From: Psychrobacillus faecigallinarum
Lineage (GTDB): Bacteria > Bacillota > Bacilli > Bacillales_A > Planococcaceae
NCBI RefSeq assembly: GCF_014836595.1
Contig: NZ_JACSQO010000006.1
Location: 124,001-188,000, forward strand
Reading direction: 5' to 3'
DNA: 64,000 nt
The translations under genes and the position numbers were made by a program. The notes beneath the pieces were generated by a model. The model saw only the letters and a list, made by a program, of their open reading frames with translations, made no database searches and was not told the DNA's origin. Shown piece after piece: positions 46,351 to 58,169 of the stretch. Position 1 is the first letter of the stretch. Every line of letters starts with the position of its first letter.

Positions 46351-48429
46351 ATGGCTAGAGAGTTCTCCTTAGAAAAAACACGTAATATCGGTATCATGGC
46401 TCACATCGATGCTGGTAAAACGACTACTACGGAGCGTATTCTATACTACACTGGTAAAATCCACAAAATTGGGGAAACTCATGAGGGTGCTTCACAAATG
46501 GACTGGATGGAGCAAGAGCAAGAACGTGGTATCACTATCACTTCTGCTGCGACAACAGCTGCTTGGGATAATCACCGTGTAAACATTATCGATACACCTG
46601 GACACGTAGACTTCACAGTTGAAGTTGAACGTTCACTTCGTGTACTTGATGGTGCGGTTACAGTACTAGATGCTCAATCTGGTGTTGAACCACAAACTGA
46701 AACAGTATGGCGTCAAGCTACAACTTATGGCGTACCACGTATTGTTTTTGTAAACAAAATGGATAAAACAGGTGCGGACTTCTTATATTCTGTAGGAACT
46801 CTTCGTGACCGTCTACAAGCTAACGCTCATCCAATTCAGTTACCAATTGGTGCTGAAGATGAATTCAGCGGTATCATTGACCTAGTGACAATGAAAGCTA
46901 CTGTATACGGAAACGACTTAGGTACTGATATCCAAGAAGTTGAAATTCCAGAAGAATATAAAGCACAAGCTGAAGAATACCGTGAAAAATTAGTTGAAGC
47001 GGTAGCTGAGCTTGATGAAGATTTAATGGAAAAATATCTTGGTGGAGAAGAAATTACAACTGAAGAATTAGTTGCTGGTATCCGTAAAGGTACCCTTAAC
47101 GTAGAATTCTATCCAGTAGTATGTGGTACTGCTTTCAAAAACAAAGGTGTTCAAAAAGTTCTTGATGCAGTAGTTGCTTACCTTCCATCACCACTTGATA
47201 TTCCAGCTATGAAAGGTATCGATCCTGATAGCGAAGAAGAAGTAGAACGTCACTCTGACGATTCTGAACCATTCTCTGCATTAGCGTTTAAAGTTATGAC
47301 TGACCCTTACGTTGGTAAATTAACTTTCTTCCGCGTGTATTCTGGTACTCTTCAATCTGGTTCATACGTTCAAAACTCTACTAAAGGTAAGCGTGAGCGT
47401 GTAGGTCGTATCCTACAAATGCATGCTAACTCTCGTGAAGAGATCTCACAAGTTTACGCTGGAGATATCGCTGCAGCAGTAGGCTTAAAAGATACAACAA
47501 CTGGTGATACATTATGTGATGAAAAATCTCTAGTAATTCTAGAATCTATGGAATTCCCAGAGCCAGTTATCTCACTATCTGTTGAACCAAAAACTAAAGC
47601 TGACCAAGATAAAATGGGTCAAGCCCTACAAAAATTAGCTGAAGAAGATCCAACATTCCGCGTACATACTGACCAAGAAACTGGTCAAGTAATCATCGCT
47701 GGTATGGGTGAACTTCACCTTGATATTCTAGTAGACCGTATGCGTCGTGAATTCAAAGTAGAAGCTAACGTAGGTGCTCCCCAAGTATCTTACCGTGAAA
47801 CTTTCCGTTCATCGGCACAAGTTGAAGGTAAATTCGTTCGCCAATCTGGTGGACGTGGTCAATTCGGACACGTTTGGATCGAGTTCTCTCCAAACGAAGA
47901 AGGAAAAGGCTTTGAGTTTGAAAATGCTATCGTTGGTGGGGTTGTACCACGTGAATATATCCCAGCTGTTGAAGCAGGTCTTCGTGACTCACTTGACAAC
48001 GGTGTAATCGCTGGATTCCCATTAATCGATATTAAAGCTAAATTATTCGACGGATCATATCATGATGTTGACTCGAATGAGATGGCATTTAAAATCGCAG
48101 CATCTATGGCATTGAAAAATGCTGTTTCTAAAGTAAACCCAGCACTTCTTGAACCAATCATGAAGGTAGAAGTTGTTATTCCTGAAGAATATTTAGGAGA
48201 CATCATGGGTGATATCACATCTCGTCGTGGACGCGTTGAAGGTATGGACGCTCGTGGTAACGCACAGGTAGTACGTGCAATGGTTCCACTTGCTGAAATG
48301 TTTGGATATGCAACATCATTACGTTCAAATACACAAGGTCGTGGAGTATTCTCGATGGTATTTGATCACTATGAAGATGTTCCAAAATCAATTGCTGAAG
48401 AAATTATCAAAAAACACAAAGGTGAATAA
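46351..48429 (+). CDS. fusA: Translation elongation factor EF-G
   Basis: A 692-aa translocase. G1 AHIDAGKTT (about 17-25), G2 in QERGITIT, G3 DTPGHVDF and G4 NKMDKTGA are all present, followed by domains II-V. It is 50 bp after rpsG. Fusidic-acid-contact residues were not examined in detail. Confidence 0.97.
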   Translation: MAREFSLEKTRNIGIMAHIDAGKTTTTERILYYTGKIHKIGETHEGASQMDWMEQEQERGITITSAATTAAWDNHRVNIIDTPGHVDFTVEVERSLRVLDGAVTVLDAQSGVEPQTETVWRQATTYGVPRIVFVNKMDKTGADFLYSVGTLRDRLQANAHPIQLPIGAEDEFSGIIDLVTMKATVYGNDLGTDIQEVEIPEEYKAQAEEYREKLVEAVAELDEDLMEKYLGGEEITTEELVAGIRKGTLNVEFYPVVCGTAFKNKGVQKVLDAVVAYLPSPLDIPAMKGIDPDSEEEVERHSDDSEPFSALAFKVMTDPYVGKLTFFRVYSGTLQSGSYVQNSTKGKRERVGRILQMHANSREEISQVYAGDIAAAVGLKDTTTGDTLCDEKSLVILESMEFPEPVISLSVEPKTKADQDKMGQALQKLAEEDPTFRVHTDQETGQVIIAGMGELHLDILVDRMRREFKVEANVGAPQVSYRETFRSSAQVEGKFVRQSGGRGQFGHVWIEFSPNEEGKGFEFENAIVGGVVPREYIPAVEAGLRDSLDNGVIAGFPLIDIKAKLFDGSYHDVDSNEMAFKIAASMALKNAVSKVNPALLEPIMKVEVVIPEEYLGDIMGDITSRRGRVEGMDARGNAQVVRAMVPLAEMFGYATSLRSNTQGRGVFSMVFDHYEDVPKSIAEEIIKKHKGE

Positions 48430-48478
48430 TTGAATTTTCATCTTGATTCAAGTATAACTTTCTTGTAGTGTATGAAAT

Positions 48479-48504
48479 ATAGGGACTACTTGTCCCTATC
48501 TTTT
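48479..48504 (+). terminator. Hairpin between fusA and tuf
   Basis: ATAGGGAC (48479-48486) and GTCCCTAT (48492-48499) form a perfect 8-bp stem followed by CTTTTATC. The T run is modest, so partial read-through to tuf is expected. Confidence 0.6.
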
Positions 48505-48545
48505 ATCATAAAAAAAACAAACAATTACTGAGGAGGATTTCTCTA

Positions 48546-49733
48546 ATGGCTAAAGAAAAATTTGACCGTTCCAAAACACATGCTAACGTTGGTACAATCG
48601 GACACGTTGACCATGGTAAAACAACTTTAACTGCTGCAATCGCTACAGTTCTTTCTAAAAAAATGGGTGGAGTAGCTAAATCATACGCTGACATCGATAA
48701 CGCTCCTGAAGAAAAAGAGCGCGGAATCACAATCAACACTTCTCACGTTGAATATGAAACAGAAACTCGTCACTACGCTCACGTAGACTGCCCAGGACAT
48801 GCTGACTATGTTAAAAACATGATCACAGGTGCAGCTCAAATGGACGGCGGGATCCTAGTAGTATCTGCTGCTGATGGCCCAATGCCACAAACTCGTGAAC
48901 ACATTCTTTTATCTAAACAAGTAGGTGTTCCATACCTAGTTGTATTCATGAACAAATGTGATATGGTAGACGACGAAGAATTACTTGAATTAGTTGAAAT
49001 GGAAGTTCGTGACCTTCTTTCTGAATACGATTTCCCAGGCGACGACATTCCAGTAATCAAAGGTTCTGCTCTTAAAGCTCTTGAAGGAGAGCCAGAATGG
49101 GAAGAAAAAATCGTTGAATTAATGGACGCTGTAGATAGCTATATCCCAACACCAGAACGTCAAACTGACAAACCATTCATGATGCCAGTTGAGGATGTAT
49201 TCTCAATCACTGGTCGTGGTACAGTTGCTACAGGACGTGTTGAGCGTGGACAAGTTAAAATCGGTGACGTTGTAGACATCATCGGTATTACTGAAGAAGC
49301 AAAATCAACTACTGTGACTGGAGTTGAAATGTTCCGTAAACTTCTTGACTATGCAGAAGCTGGAGACAACATCGGTGCTCTTCTTCGTGGGGTTTCTCGT
49401 GAAGAGATCCAACGTGGTCAAGTTTTAGCTAAACCAGGTTCAATCACTCCACACACAGACTTCAAAGCTGAAGTTTATGTTCTTTCTAAAGAAGAGGGTG
49501 GACGTCATACTCCATTCTTCTCAAACTACCGTCCTCAGTTCTACTTCCGTACAACTGATGTAACTGGTGTTTGTAACTTACCAGAAGGCGTAGAAATGGT
49601 TATGCCTGGAGATAACATCGAAATGACTGTATCTCTAATCTCTCCAATCGCTATCGAAGAAGGTACTAAATTCTCTATCCGTGAGGGTGGACGTACTGTA
49701 GGCGCTGGTGTAGTTGCTACTATCACTAAGTAA
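48546..49733 (+). CDS. tuf: Translation elongation factor EF-Tu
   Basis: A 395-aa GTPase that carries aminoacyl-tRNA. G1 GHVDHGKTT (about 18-26), the effector sequence [16 protein letters not shown] and NKCDMV are intact. AGGAGG precedes the ATG. It closes the str operon with a strong terminator. The gene normally followed by rpsJ is here followed by a Bce-type module. Confidence 0.97.
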   Translation: MAKEKFDRSKTHANVGTIGHVDHGKTTLTAAIATVLSKKMGGVAKSYADIDNAPEEKERGITINTSHVEYETETRHYAHVDCPGHADYVKNMITGAAQMDGGILVVSAADGPMPQTREHILLSKQVGVPYLVVFMNKCDMVDDEELLELVEMEVRDLLSEYDFPGDDIPVIKGSALKALEGEPEWEEKIVELMDAVDSYIPTPERQTDKPFMMPVEDVFSITGRGTVATGRVERGQVKIGDVVDIIGITEEAKSTTVTGVEMFRKLLDYAEAGDNIGALLRGVSREEIQRGQVLAKPGSITPHTDFKAEVYVLSKEEGGRHTPFFSNYRPQFYFRTTDVTGVCNLPEGVEMVMPGDNIEMTVSLISPIAIEEGTKFSIREGGRTVGAGVVATITK

Positions 49734-49750
49734 TCTATAATTAAATTATA

Positions 49751-49784
49751 AAATCCATCTCGTGACGACGAGGTGGATTTTTTT
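49751..49784 (+). terminator. Terminator after tuf
   Basis: AAATCCATCTCGT (49751-49763) pairs with ACGAGGTGGATTT (49768-49780), with a G-U pair, followed by T residues. Confidence 0.88.
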
Positions 49785-49825
49785 GTGCTTAAAAATGGTA
49801 AACTAATTTTAAAGGGGTGGTTCCA

Positions 49826-50515
49826 TTGAGCGTAAAAGTATTTTTAATTGAAGATGACATGTCAATATTCGAGATGATACAGGATCGTTTTAAACAATGG
49901 GCATTAGAAGTTATAGGCCCATCAACTTTTCAGCGCGTAATGGATGATTTCATACAAGAAGCTCCACAGTTAGTTATAGTAGATATTCAGCTTCCGGCTT
50001 ATGATGGATTTCATTGGTGTAGGCAAATAAGGGCAGTTTCTAAAGTACCGATTATATTTCTATCTTCTCGGGATCATCCAATGGATATGATCATGGCAAT
50101 GCAAATTGGTGCAGATGATTTCGTACAAAAACCCTTTCATATGGATGTTTTACTTGCGAAGGTTCAGGCAATACTTCGAAGAACCTATGATTATGGGGAA
50201 GAGCAAAATGAAATGACAAGGTGGAACGGAGCGACGGTAGATTTTTCGAAAGGTGTTCTCTTAAGGAACGACCTCTCGGTAGAATTAACTAAAAACGAAT
50301 TATTTATTTTGCGGGTTTTATTGCAATCTGTAGACAAGATTGTATCGCGCGATGAATTAATGAGAAAACTATGGGATGACGAGAGATTTGTTAATGATAA
50401 TACTTTATCCGTTAACGTGAATCGTCTGCGTTTAAAATTAGAAGAGATTGGTTTGACTGATGTCATCCAAACCAAAAAAGGATTAGGTTATATGGCCATT
50501 TCAAAGGAGGGATAA
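49826..50515 (+). CDS. BceR-like response regulator (OmpR family)
   Basis: A 229-aa regulator. The receiver domain has the phosphoacceptor Asp53 (IVDIQLPAYDG), an early acidic pair EDD, and KPFHMDVLLAK. The C-terminal winged helix includes LTKNELFILRVLL and SVNVNRLRLKLEE. TTG at 49826 is chosen because GGGGTGG (49813-49819) is its ribosome site; the GTG at 49817 overlaps it. It is followed two bases later by the sensor kinase. Homologues (BceR, PsdR, YxdJ) activate a neighbouring BceAB-type transporter. Confidence 0.87.
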   Translation: MSVKVFLIEDDMSIFEMIQDRFKQWALEVIGPSTFQRVMDDFIQEAPQLVIVDIQLPAYDGFHWCRQIRAVSKVPIIFLSSRDHPMDMIMAMQIGADDFVQKPFHMDVLLAKVQAILRRTYDYGEEQNEMTRWNGATVDFSKGVLLRNDLSVELTKNELFILRVLLQSVDKIVSRDELMRKLWDDERFVNDNTLSVNVNRLRLKLEEIGLTDVIQTKKGLGYMAISKEG

Positions 50516-50517
50516 AC

Positions 50518-51543
50518 ATGTTGCTGACATTTCTCAAAGAAAGAATATCGTGGATAATATTCTTTCTTACCCTCCAGGTTTGGTTGAACATTATATTAAC
50601 CCTTGATGTTGCCTTTAAGGATGTCTCCTTACTTTATATAAATATGATAAATGCAATTGCTTTTTTATTGTTTCTAGTATGGCGATTTAGAAAAGAAACA
50701 CAGTATATAAAAAGTCTACAAGAGAACCTGGGAGTGGAATCAAGTTTTGATCGACTCCAAGAAGTGTTTCCAGAAGGCAGTTCTAGCTTTGAAAAGAAAG
50801 TAACTGAGGTATTAGAGGATTGCTTTAGGATAGGAATAGACGAACTAAACGATTTAAAGGTTAAACACCTAGAGGAAGATGACCAAATTGTTTCATGGAT
50901 TCATGAAGTGAAAACTCCATTAACAAGTATGAAGCTAATGATTGACTCCTTAGAGGATTCTAAAATGCAAAGAAAGCTAGAATTAGAATGGCTTAGAATT
51001 CATCTATTGCTAGATCAGCAGCTGCATCACACGAGACTATCCTCATTGGAAAAGGATTATATTATTGAGCAGGTAAACTTAAAAAAGGTAGTTTATCAGG
51101 AGATAAAAGAACTGCAGGGATGGTGTATTCAAAAGAATATTGGTTTTGACATAGATGATCTTCAAAAAACTGTCCTAACTGATCAAAAGTGGTTGGCATT
51201 TATACTAAGACAAATAATATCAAATGGTGTTAAGTACAGTAAAGAAAACAGCATTATTCAATTGTTTTTACGTAAAGATTCAGTCGGTCATCAACTTCTA
51301 ACAATTCAAGATTTTGGTAGTGGTATTAGACAAGCGGATTTACCACGAATATTTAACAGGGCCTTCACAGGTACAACGGGACGTGAAACGAATGCCTCAA
51401 CAGGAATGGGGCTATACCTAGCCAAAAATGCTGCAGACAAACTAGGTATAAAAATTAGTGTTCAGTCTAAGGTTAATGAAGGAACTTCCTTTATACTTCA
51501 ATTTCCCTTGAAAAATGAAATGTCCAACATCTTAGGTAGGTGA
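50518..51543 (+). CDS. BceS-like intramembrane-sensing histidine kinase
   Basis: A 341-aa kinase with two N-terminal helices (about 12-30 and 37-57) separated by only a few residues, hence no extracellular sensor domain: the intramembrane-sensing type that reads its partner ABC transporter. His129 lies in SWIHEVKTPLTS; the ATPase domain has QIISNGVKYS (N box), DFGSGI and GMGLYLAKNAA. Its TGA forms the first bases of the palindrome at 51541. Confidence 0.88.
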   Translation: MLLTFLKERISWIIFFLTLQVWLNIILTLDVAFKDVSLLYINMINAIAFLLFLVWRFRKETQYIKSLQENLGVESSFDRLQEVFPEGSSSFEKKVTEVLEDCFRIGIDELNDLKVKHLEEDDQIVSWIHEVKTPLTSMKLMIDSLEDSKMQRKLELEWLRIHLLLDQQLHHTRLSSLEKDYIIEQVNLKKVVYQEIKELQGWCIQKNIGFDIDDLQKTVLTDQKWLAFILRQIISNGVKYSKENSIIQLFLRKDSVGHQLLTIQDFGSGIRQADLPRIFNRAFTGTTGRETNASTGMGLYLAKNAADKLGIKISVQSKVNEGTSFILQFPLKNEMSNILGR

Positions 51544-51554
51544 CAAAATTGTCA
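51541..51554. promoter_or_regulatory. Candidate BceR-type operator upstream of the transporter genes
   Basis: TGACAAAATTGTCA is an exact 14-bp palindrome and fits the TNACA-N4-TGTNA form known for BceR-like regulators. It sits about 90 bp before the ABC ATPase gene, as expected for activation of the transporter by its own two-component system. Confidence 0.6.
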
Positions 51555-51642
51555 TCTACTTTATTTATTCGTCATGTTAATCGAACGATTAAAGGAAGAA
51601 AACATTTTAAAATAAGGTTAATAAGGTATAGGAGGAAAATCC

Positions 51643-52404
51643 ATGATCATATTAAGCGGTCGTAAAATAAAAAAAATATATGGAAAAAAATCTACAGCGC
51701 AGGAAGTTTTAAAGGGAATTGATTTAGAGGTTCAAGAAGGTGAGTTTGTAGGAATAATGGGACCATCCGGTTCTGGAAAAACTACGCTTCTTAATGTACT
51801 AGCTTCTATAGATCAAGCGACAGAAGGGGTTATTGAAATAGCAGGAAATAACTTGCGTAGAATGAAGGAAAAACAGTTATCTAATTTTAGAAGAGAACAA
51901 TTAGGTTTCATTTTTCAAGATTATAATTTATTGGATACGCTAACTGTAAAAGAAAATATTCTGCTCCCTTTATCGATTAGTAAGGTAACGAAAAAAGAGG
52001 CTGAAGATCGTTTTCAAGAAATTATAAGGACTCTAGGAATAGAAGATATTATTCATAAGTATCCAAATGAGATTTCAGGGGGGCAAAAACAAAGAACTTC
52101 TGCGGGAAGAGCTTTAATTGGGAATCCAACCATTGTATTTGCGGATGAACCTACAGGGGCACTAGATTCTAAAGCAGCAAGCGCATTACTTACTAACATG
52201 GAAAAAATTAATAAGGATAAGAAAGTTACTATTATGATGGTAACACATGATCCGGTGGCAGCAAGTTTTTGCTCGCGTGTATTGTTTTTAAAGGATGGCC
52301 AGCTATATACAGAACTATACAAAGGGGAAAATAATCGCGGACAGTTCTTTCAGGAGATTATGAATACGCAAGGTGTGCTTGGTGGTGATGGTTATGACGC
52401 TTAG
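51643..52404 (+). CDS. BceA-like ABC transporter ATP-binding protein
   Basis: A 253-aa ATPase of the MacB/LolD/BceA type. Walker [10 protein letters not shown] (about 39-47), Q loop [14 protein letters not shown], signature [15 protein letters not shown] and Walker [15 protein letters not shown] are intact. GGAGG precedes the ATG. It overlaps the permease gene by 11 nt. The complex binds peptide antibiotics such as bacitracin at lipid-linked cell-wall precursors in relatives. Confidence 0.9.
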   Translation: MIILSGRKIKKIYGKKSTAQEVLKGIDLEVQEGEFVGIMGPSGSGKTTLLNVLASIDQATEGVIEIAGNNLRRMKEKQLSNFRREQLGFIFQDYNLLDTLTVKENILLPLSISKVTKKEAEDRFQEIIRTLGIEDIIHKYPNEISGGQKQRTSAGRALIGNPTIVFADEPTGALDSKAASALLTNMEKINKDKKVTIMMVTHDPVAASFCSRVLFLKDGQLYTELYKGENNRGQFFQEIMNTQGVLGGDGYDA

Positions 52405-54382
52405 TCAGCTAGTTTTCCGTAGTATGAAAAAGAATATTAAGCATTACTACTTATACTTCTTTGCTTTAATCTTTAGTGTCACACTTTATTTTTCTTTCGT
52501 CACGCTTCAATATAATCCAAGCATAGTGGAAATATCGGTAGGCGTTAAAGTTACTGCAGGTTTAAAGGCCGCTTCTTACTTGTTGTTATTTGTAGTTGTT
52601 TTCTTTGTTTTATATGCTAATCGCTTATTTATGAAGAGAAGAAGTAAGGAAATAGGTTTATATCAGCTTATTGGTATGTCGAAAAGTTTAGTAACAAGAT
52701 TGTTAGCATTGGAAAACACAATACTTTGGATTGGTGCTCTTAGTTTAGGGGTAATCATTGGATTCCTAACGTCTCGGATATTTGCAATGATTTTATTGAA
52801 GGTGCTGGAAAAGGATGTTTTAGTAGACCTTACCTTTTCAGTAGAGGCTTTACAAATGACAGTTTTAGTATTTTTAGTGTTGCTCATAGTAGTCCTGATA
52901 CAAACGACGTTTACTATTAGAAGAGTTTCTTTAATAACGCTTTTCCATTCTACCGCTATTGCAGAGGAGAAAATAAAGAAATTTAGTGGTTTCCAAATGT
53001 TCCTTGGACTTTTAGGATTATTAATGATTGGATATGGTTACTACTTATCTACCTCCTTGTTTGAGGTATATTCGGAGAACGCAAATATGCTACTAATTAA
53101 AATGCTATCGATCTTAGGTTCGACCATTTTTGGTACATTCTTAGTCTTCCGTTTTTCAGTTGCATTTCTTATGAACTTAGCAAGAAAGCGAAAAAAAGGA
53201 CATTTATCAATTGAAGATGTTCTTTCATTAACACCAATCATGCACAGAATGAAAGCAAATGCGATGTCCTTAACGACAATTACTGTTATATCGGCAACTG
53301 CTTTAGCAATACTTTGTTTATCTTATATCTCCTACTATTCTGCAGGTTCTATGGCAGAACGGAATGTTCCTTTTGATTTTATATTGTTAAATGAACATGG
53401 TGAAGCATTTTTAGAGGAACTAGATAACAAGGGAATTAGTTATAATAAAACCGAAATCGATCTACTGAATGCAGAAGTGGAGACTGCTGAGCTCTACGAA
53501 GCAGGCATTCCAGCTGGTATGGAGATGAATGCCAAAGGATTCTATCAACTGCTGAAACTTAGTGATGCACAAAAAATGTGGCCACAGCTTTCTTTGGAGG
53601 AGGGTGAGGGCTATGTGAGTGGCTATAGTAGTATGATGTCTGAAATTGTAAAGATAGAGAGTGATAAACCGGTAAGCATAACGACTTCTGAAGGTGATAT
53701 CTCTTTACATATAAAAGAAGTCAAGGAAGAGTCACCTCTTGTTTATAAACTTACGGGTGCAGGAGTATCTTTTATAGTAACGGATCAGCAGTTTGAACAG
53801 CTCGCTAAGGATAGTATAATTGGTCAAAATACTATTTGGGAAAAACAAGTAGGCATTAATATAAAAGATTCCTCCAATCAAAAAGAAGCACAGTATATTT
53901 ACGAGTCTACTACGAATGACGGTTATAATGAAGCAGCAAATAGTGATGGTTACAGTGAACACTTTCAGGTTGACTCGCAGGAAATGTATCGCTCTTCTAC
54001 GCTAGATATGTTTGGTCTAGTTATATTTATTACAGGTTTTCTTGGATTAGCCTTCCTAGTGACTACAGGTAGTATTTTATACTTCAAACAAATGTCGGAG
54101 GCCGATGAAGAAAGAGAATCTTATACCATTCTTCGTAAAATCGGATTTACAACAAATGAACTAATGAGAGGAATCTATCGAAAGCAATTATTCAACTTTG
54201 GATTTCCATTAATCATTGGTTTAGCGCATAGCTATTTTGCTGTTAAATCGGGCTGGATGCTATTTGGTACAGAACTAGTAGCTCCTTTACTCATTACGAT
54301 GGGAGTCTATATTATTCTTTACTCTGTATTTGCTATCCTTACGGTCGGATACTATAAAAAAGTAGTCAATGAATCACTATAG
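52394..54382 (+). CDS. BceB-like ABC transporter permease
   Basis: A 662-aa membrane protein with the BceB layout: ten helices, an FtsX domain after helix 1 ([35 protein letters not shown]), and a large extracellular domain of roughly 200 residues between helices 7 and 8 (about 330-540) that recognises the peptide. A second FtsX-like region ([16 protein letters not shown]) is near the end. ATG at 52394 behind GGTGGTGATGG is preferred to an upstream GTG at 52373. The specific antibiotic cannot be told from sequence. Confidence 0.9.
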   Translation: MTLSQLVFRSMKKNIKHYYLYFFALIFSVTLYFSFVTLQYNPSIVEISVGVKVTAGLKAASYLLLFVVVFFVLYANRLFMKRRSKEIGLYQLIGMSKSLVTRLLALENTILWIGALSLGVIIGFLTSRIFAMILLKVLEKDVLVDLTFSVEALQMTVLVFLVLLIVVLIQTTFTIRRVSLITLFHSTAIAEEKIKKFSGFQMFLGLLGLLMIGYGYYLSTSLFEVYSENANMLLIKMLSILGSTIFGTFLVFRFSVAFLMNLARKRKKGHLSIEDVLSLTPIMHRMKANAMSLTTITVISATALAILCLSYISYYSAGSMAERNVPFDFILLNEHGEAFLEELDNKGISYNKTEIDLLNAEVETAELYEAGIPAGMEMNAKGFYQLLKLSDAQKMWPQLSLEEGEGYVSGYSSMMSEIVKIESDKPVSITTSEGDISLHIKEVKEESPLVYKLTGAGVSFIVTDQQFEQLAKDSIIGQNTIWEKQVGINIKDSSNQKEAQYIYESTTNDGYNEAANSDGYSEHFQVDSQEMYRSSTLDMFGLVIFITGFLGLAFLVTTGSILYFKQMSEADEERESYTILRKIGFTTNELMRGIYRKQLFNFGFPLIIGLAHSYFAVKSGWMLFGTELVAPLLITMGVYIILYSVFAILTVGYYKKVVNESL

Positions 54383-54393
54383 TCTGTATACAG

Positions 54394-54427
54394 AAAACTC
54401 TTTGTTTTACAACAAAGAGTTTTTCTT
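54394..54427 (+). terminator. Terminator after the Bce-type module
   Basis: AAAACTCTTTGTT (54394-54406) and AACAAAGAGTTTT (54411-54423) pair perfectly around a four-base loop and end in T residues. Confidence 0.9.
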
Positions 54428-54428
54428 A

Positions 54429-54457
54429 TTGACTTTTAAATGGATTAACTATAAACT
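54429..54457 (+). promoter_or_regulatory. Promoter of the antiporter gene
   Basis: TTGACT (54429-54434, five of six) and TAAACT (54452-54457, four of six) are spaced 17 bp, right behind the terminator. Confidence 0.65.
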
Positions 54458-54500
54458 TCTATCATATTAGCAATCTAGTGTGTGAAAGTGAGTGTTTTAA

Positions 54501-55817
54501 ATGAATGCAGTATTGATAGCAGTTGCTGTTATGTTAATTCTGAGTTTACTTCGTATAAATGTAGTGTTCTCATTAATCATAGGTGCATTGGTAGGTGGGC
54601 TTACAGCTGGCTTATCGGTCACAGAAACGATAGAAGCGTTTACTGGAGGATTAGGTGCAGGAGCAACAATAGCGCTTAGCTACGGGCTCTTAGGAGGCTT
54701 TGCAGTTGCCATATCGAAGACAGGCATACCAGAGTTATTAGTGGCGGCAATTCTCAAGGTTGTCAGAAGGGAAGGGGATTCCCAAAAGACAGGTTTAGCT
54801 AAGGTATTAGTATTCTTATTGCTATTGATGATGGCTATTTTCTCGCAGAACTTAATACCGATTCATATCGCATTTATTCCATTATTAGTTCCACCTATTT
54901 TAAAAGTATTAAATATGCTCCAAATAGATCGTAGATTGATTGCATGTATTTTGGCATTTGGGTTAATTACCCCTTATATGTTCTTACCATATGGGTTCGG
55001 AGCGATTTATCAACAAATTGTGGCAACACAGATGGAGCTATCTGGTCTTACAGTTGCTTTAGAGGATATTCCTCGCGCGATGGCAGTACCAGCCTTAGGA
55101 ATGGTTGTAGGGCTTGTTATGGCGTTTGTTTTATATAGAAAGCCAAGACAATACCGTCAAGAAGAAGTTAAAGTAGAAGGATTACAACTAAACGTTAAAA
55201 AAAGCAGCGTGTTCTTCACAATTATTTCGTTGATTGCGGCTTTGTATGCACAAATCGCAACCGACTCAATGATAGCAGGGGCTCTAGCTGGAATCACAAT
55301 ACTTTATGTAACAGGTGCTTTAAAATGGAAGGAAGCTGACCAGCTATTAACAGAAGGTATGCGTATGATGGCATTCGTAGGGTTTGTTATGATTACAGCA
55401 AACGGATTTGCTGCTGTCATCAGTTCAACTGGTCATGTAGAAAGTTTAGTAGAGGCATCTGCAGAATTATTAAAGGGTAATGTCAGCTTGGCTGTGTTAA
55501 TTATGTTAGTAATTGGTTTAATCGTAACTTTGGGAATTGGCTCTTCCTTTGCCACCATTCCAATAATCGCAGCGATCTTTGTTCCTTTAGCATTAGAGTT
55601 AGGATTAAGCCCCTTAGCTACTATAGCTTTAATAGGGACTGCAGGTGCATTGGGGGATGCGGGTTCGCCGGCATCTGATTCCACACTTGGACCAACAGCT
55701 GGTTTAAGCGTTGACGGACAACATAATCATATTTGGGATACAGTAGTACCGACATTCATTTGCTACAATATACCGTTAATCATTTTTGGCTGGCTTGCAG
55801 TAGTATATGTACTATAA
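54501..55817 (+). CDS. Na+/H+ antiporter family protein (YuiF-like)
   Basis: A 438-aa membrane protein with about eleven to twelve hydrophobic helices. The C-terminal GTAGALGDAGSPASDSTLGP segment and the preceding GIGSSFATIPIIAAIF are typical of the YuiF/Na+-H+ antiporter (NhaC-related) family. These proteins exchange Na+ for H+ or carry small solutes; the true substrate is uncertain. It is monocistronic with its own promoter and terminator. The RBS (GAAAGTGAG) is weak. Confidence 0.8.
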   Translation: MNAVLIAVAVMLILSLLRINVVFSLIIGALVGGLTAGLSVTETIEAFTGGLGAGATIALSYGLLGGFAVAISKTGIPELLVAAILKVVRREGDSQKTGLAKVLVFLLLLMMAIFSQNLIPIHIAFIPLLVPPILKVLNMLQIDRRLIACILAFGLITPYMFLPYGFGAIYQQIVATQMELSGLTVALEDIPRAMAVPALGMVVGLVMAFVLYRKPRQYRQEEVKVEGLQLNVKKSSVFFTIISLIAALYAQIATDSMIAGALAGITILYVTGALKWKEADQLLTEGMRMMAFVGFVMITANGFAAVISSTGHVESLVEASAELLKGNVSLAVLIMLVIGLIVTLGIGSSFATIPIIAAIFVPLALELGLSPLATIALIGTAGALGDAGSPASDSTLGPTAGLSVDGQHNHIWDTVVPTFICYNIPLIIFGWLAVVYVL

Positions 55818-55819
55818 GA

Positions 55820-55845
55820 GAAAGAGCTCCTCTGGGGCTCTTTTT
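55820..55845 (+). terminator. Terminator after the antiporter gene
   Basis: AAAGAGCTCC (55820-55829) pairs with GGGGCTCTTT (55833-55842), one G-U pair, followed by further T residues. Confidence 0.85.
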
Positions 55846-56519
<674 letters not shown>

Positions 56520-56564
56520 TGGTAAAAGATAAAAAACAACTAATTATTATAGGAGGTGTGACGG

Positions 56565-57194
56565 ATGACCAAAGGAATCTTAGGTAGAAAAATCGGTATG
56601 ACGCAAGTATTTGCTGAGAACGGTGACTTAATCCCTGTAACAGTTATTGAAGCTACTCCAAACGTAGTGCTTCAAAAGAAAACTGCAGAAACAGACGGTT
56701 ACGAAGCGATTCAGTTAGGTTTTGAAGATAAGCGCGAAAAGCTTTCTAACAAACCTGCTAAAGGACACGTAGCTAAAGCTAGCACCGCTCCTAAGCGCTT
56801 CATCCGCGAATTCCGCGGCTTGGATACAGCTAATTACGAGGTTGGTCAAGAAGTCAACGTAGAAAGTTTTGCAGAAGGCGATGTAATTGATGTAACAGGT
56901 ATTACTAAAGGTAAAGGTTTCCAAGGTGTTATTAAACGCCACGGACAATCTCGTGGACCAATGGCCCATGGATCTCGTTATCACCGTCGTCCAGGTTCAA
57001 TGGGGCCAGTTGCTCCGAACCGTGTATTCAAACAAAAGAAATTACCTGGTCAAATGGGTGGACACACAGTAACAATCCAAAACTTACAAATCGTAAGAGT
57101 GGATGCTGAACGTAACCTATTATTAGTAAAAGGTAATGTTCCTGGTTCTCGTAAATCATTAGTAGTTGTTAAGGCTGCTATTAAATCGAAATAA
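56565..57194 (+). CDS. rplC: 50S ribosomal protein L3
   Basis: A 209-aa protein that reaches toward the peptidyl-transferase centre. Conserved start [14 protein letters not shown] and the [20 protein letters not shown] loop (about 126-145) are present. AGGAGGTG precedes the ATG. Confidence 0.97.
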   Translation: MTKGILGRKIGMTQVFAENGDLIPVTVIEATPNVVLQKKTAETDGYEAIQLGFEDKREKLSNKPAKGHVAKASTAPKRFIREFRGLDTANYEVGQEVNVESFAEGDVIDVTGITKGKGFQGVIKRHGQSRGPMAHGSRYHRRPGSMGPVAPNRVFKQKKLPGQMGGHTVTIQNLQIVRVDAERNLLLVKGNVPGSRKSLVVVKAAIKSK

Positions 57195-57220
57195 TTCTCT
57201 GAAGAAAGGAGGAAACAGGA

Positions 57221-57844
57221 ATGACAAAAGTATCTTTATTCAATCAAGCAGGATCTTCTGTTGGGGAAATCGAGTTAAACGATAAAGTTTTCGGAATTGA
57301 ACCAAACGAATCTGTGCTATTTGAAGCTATCATTTCTCAACGTGCTTCACTTCGTCAAGGTAATCACAAAGTGAAAAATCGTTCTGAAGTAGCTGGTGGT
57401 GGTCGTAAACCATGGAAGCAAAAAGGAACAGGTCGTGCTCGTCAAGGTTCGATCCGCTCTCCACAATGGCGTGGCGGTGGTACTGTATTTGGTCCAGTTC
57501 CACGTAGCTATAGCTATAAATTACCTAAGAAAGTACGTCGTTTAGCTCTTCTTTCAGCTCTTTCATCTAAAGTGCGTGAAGAAAGCATCGTAGTACTTGA
57601 AGGGTTAGCATTTGATGCTCCAAAAACAAAAGAATTTGTGAAAGTGTTATCTAACCTTTCAATCAATAAAAAAGCGTTAGTAGTAACTGCTGATTTAGAT
57701 GAAAACGTAGCATTAGCTGCTCGTAACATCCCTGGAATCACAGTTGTGTCTGCAACAGGCATTAACGTATTAGATTTAGTTGGTCACGATAAATTAGTGA
57801 TGACTAAAGCTGCAGTAGAAAAAGTAGAGGAGGTGCTTGGTTAA
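57221..57844 (+). CDS. rplD: 50S ribosomal protein L4
   Basis: A 207-aa protein with the exit-tunnel loop [20 protein letters not shown] (about 66-85). The stop overlaps the rplW start by one base. AAAGGAGG precedes the ATG. Confidence 0.97.
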   Translation: MTKVSLFNQAGSSVGEIELNDKVFGIEPNESVLFEAIISQRASLRQGNHKVKNRSEVAGGGRKPWKQKGTGRARQGSIRSPQWRGGGTVFGPVPRSYSYKLPKKVRRLALLSALSSKVREESIVVLEGLAFDAPKTKEFVKVLSNLSINKKALVVTADLDENVALAARNIPGITVVSATGINVLDLVGHDKLVMTKAAVEKVEEVLG

Positions 57845-58128
57845 TGGAAGCACGTGATATTATTAAACGTCCGGTCATTACCGAGCGTTCTTCTGAAGTA
57901 ATGGCAGATAAAAAGTACACTTTCGAAGTGGACACTCGCGCTAACAAAACACAAGTTAAATATGCAGTTGAAGAAATCTTTGGAGTAGATGTTGAAAAAG
58001 TTAACATCATGAACTACAAAGGTAAATTCAAACGCGTAGGTAAATTTGGCGGTTATACTAACAAACGTCGTAAAGCGATTGTTACATTAACTACAGACAG
58101 CAAAGAAATCGAGTTATTCGAAATTTAA
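57844..58128 (+). CDS. rplW: 50S ribosomal protein L23
   Basis: A 94-aa protein at the exit-tunnel mouth, docking site for trigger factor and SRP. It begins [18 protein letters not shown]. Translationally coupled to rplD (TAATG). Confidence 0.97.
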   Translation: MEARDIIKRPVITERSSEVMADKKYTFEVDTRANKTQVKYAVEEIFGVDVEKVNIMNYKGKFKRVGKFGGYTNKRRKAIVTLTTDSKEIELFEI

Positions 58129-58169
58129 TCCTTTAACAAGGAATTAATAATCAAGAAGGAGGGAATAAA

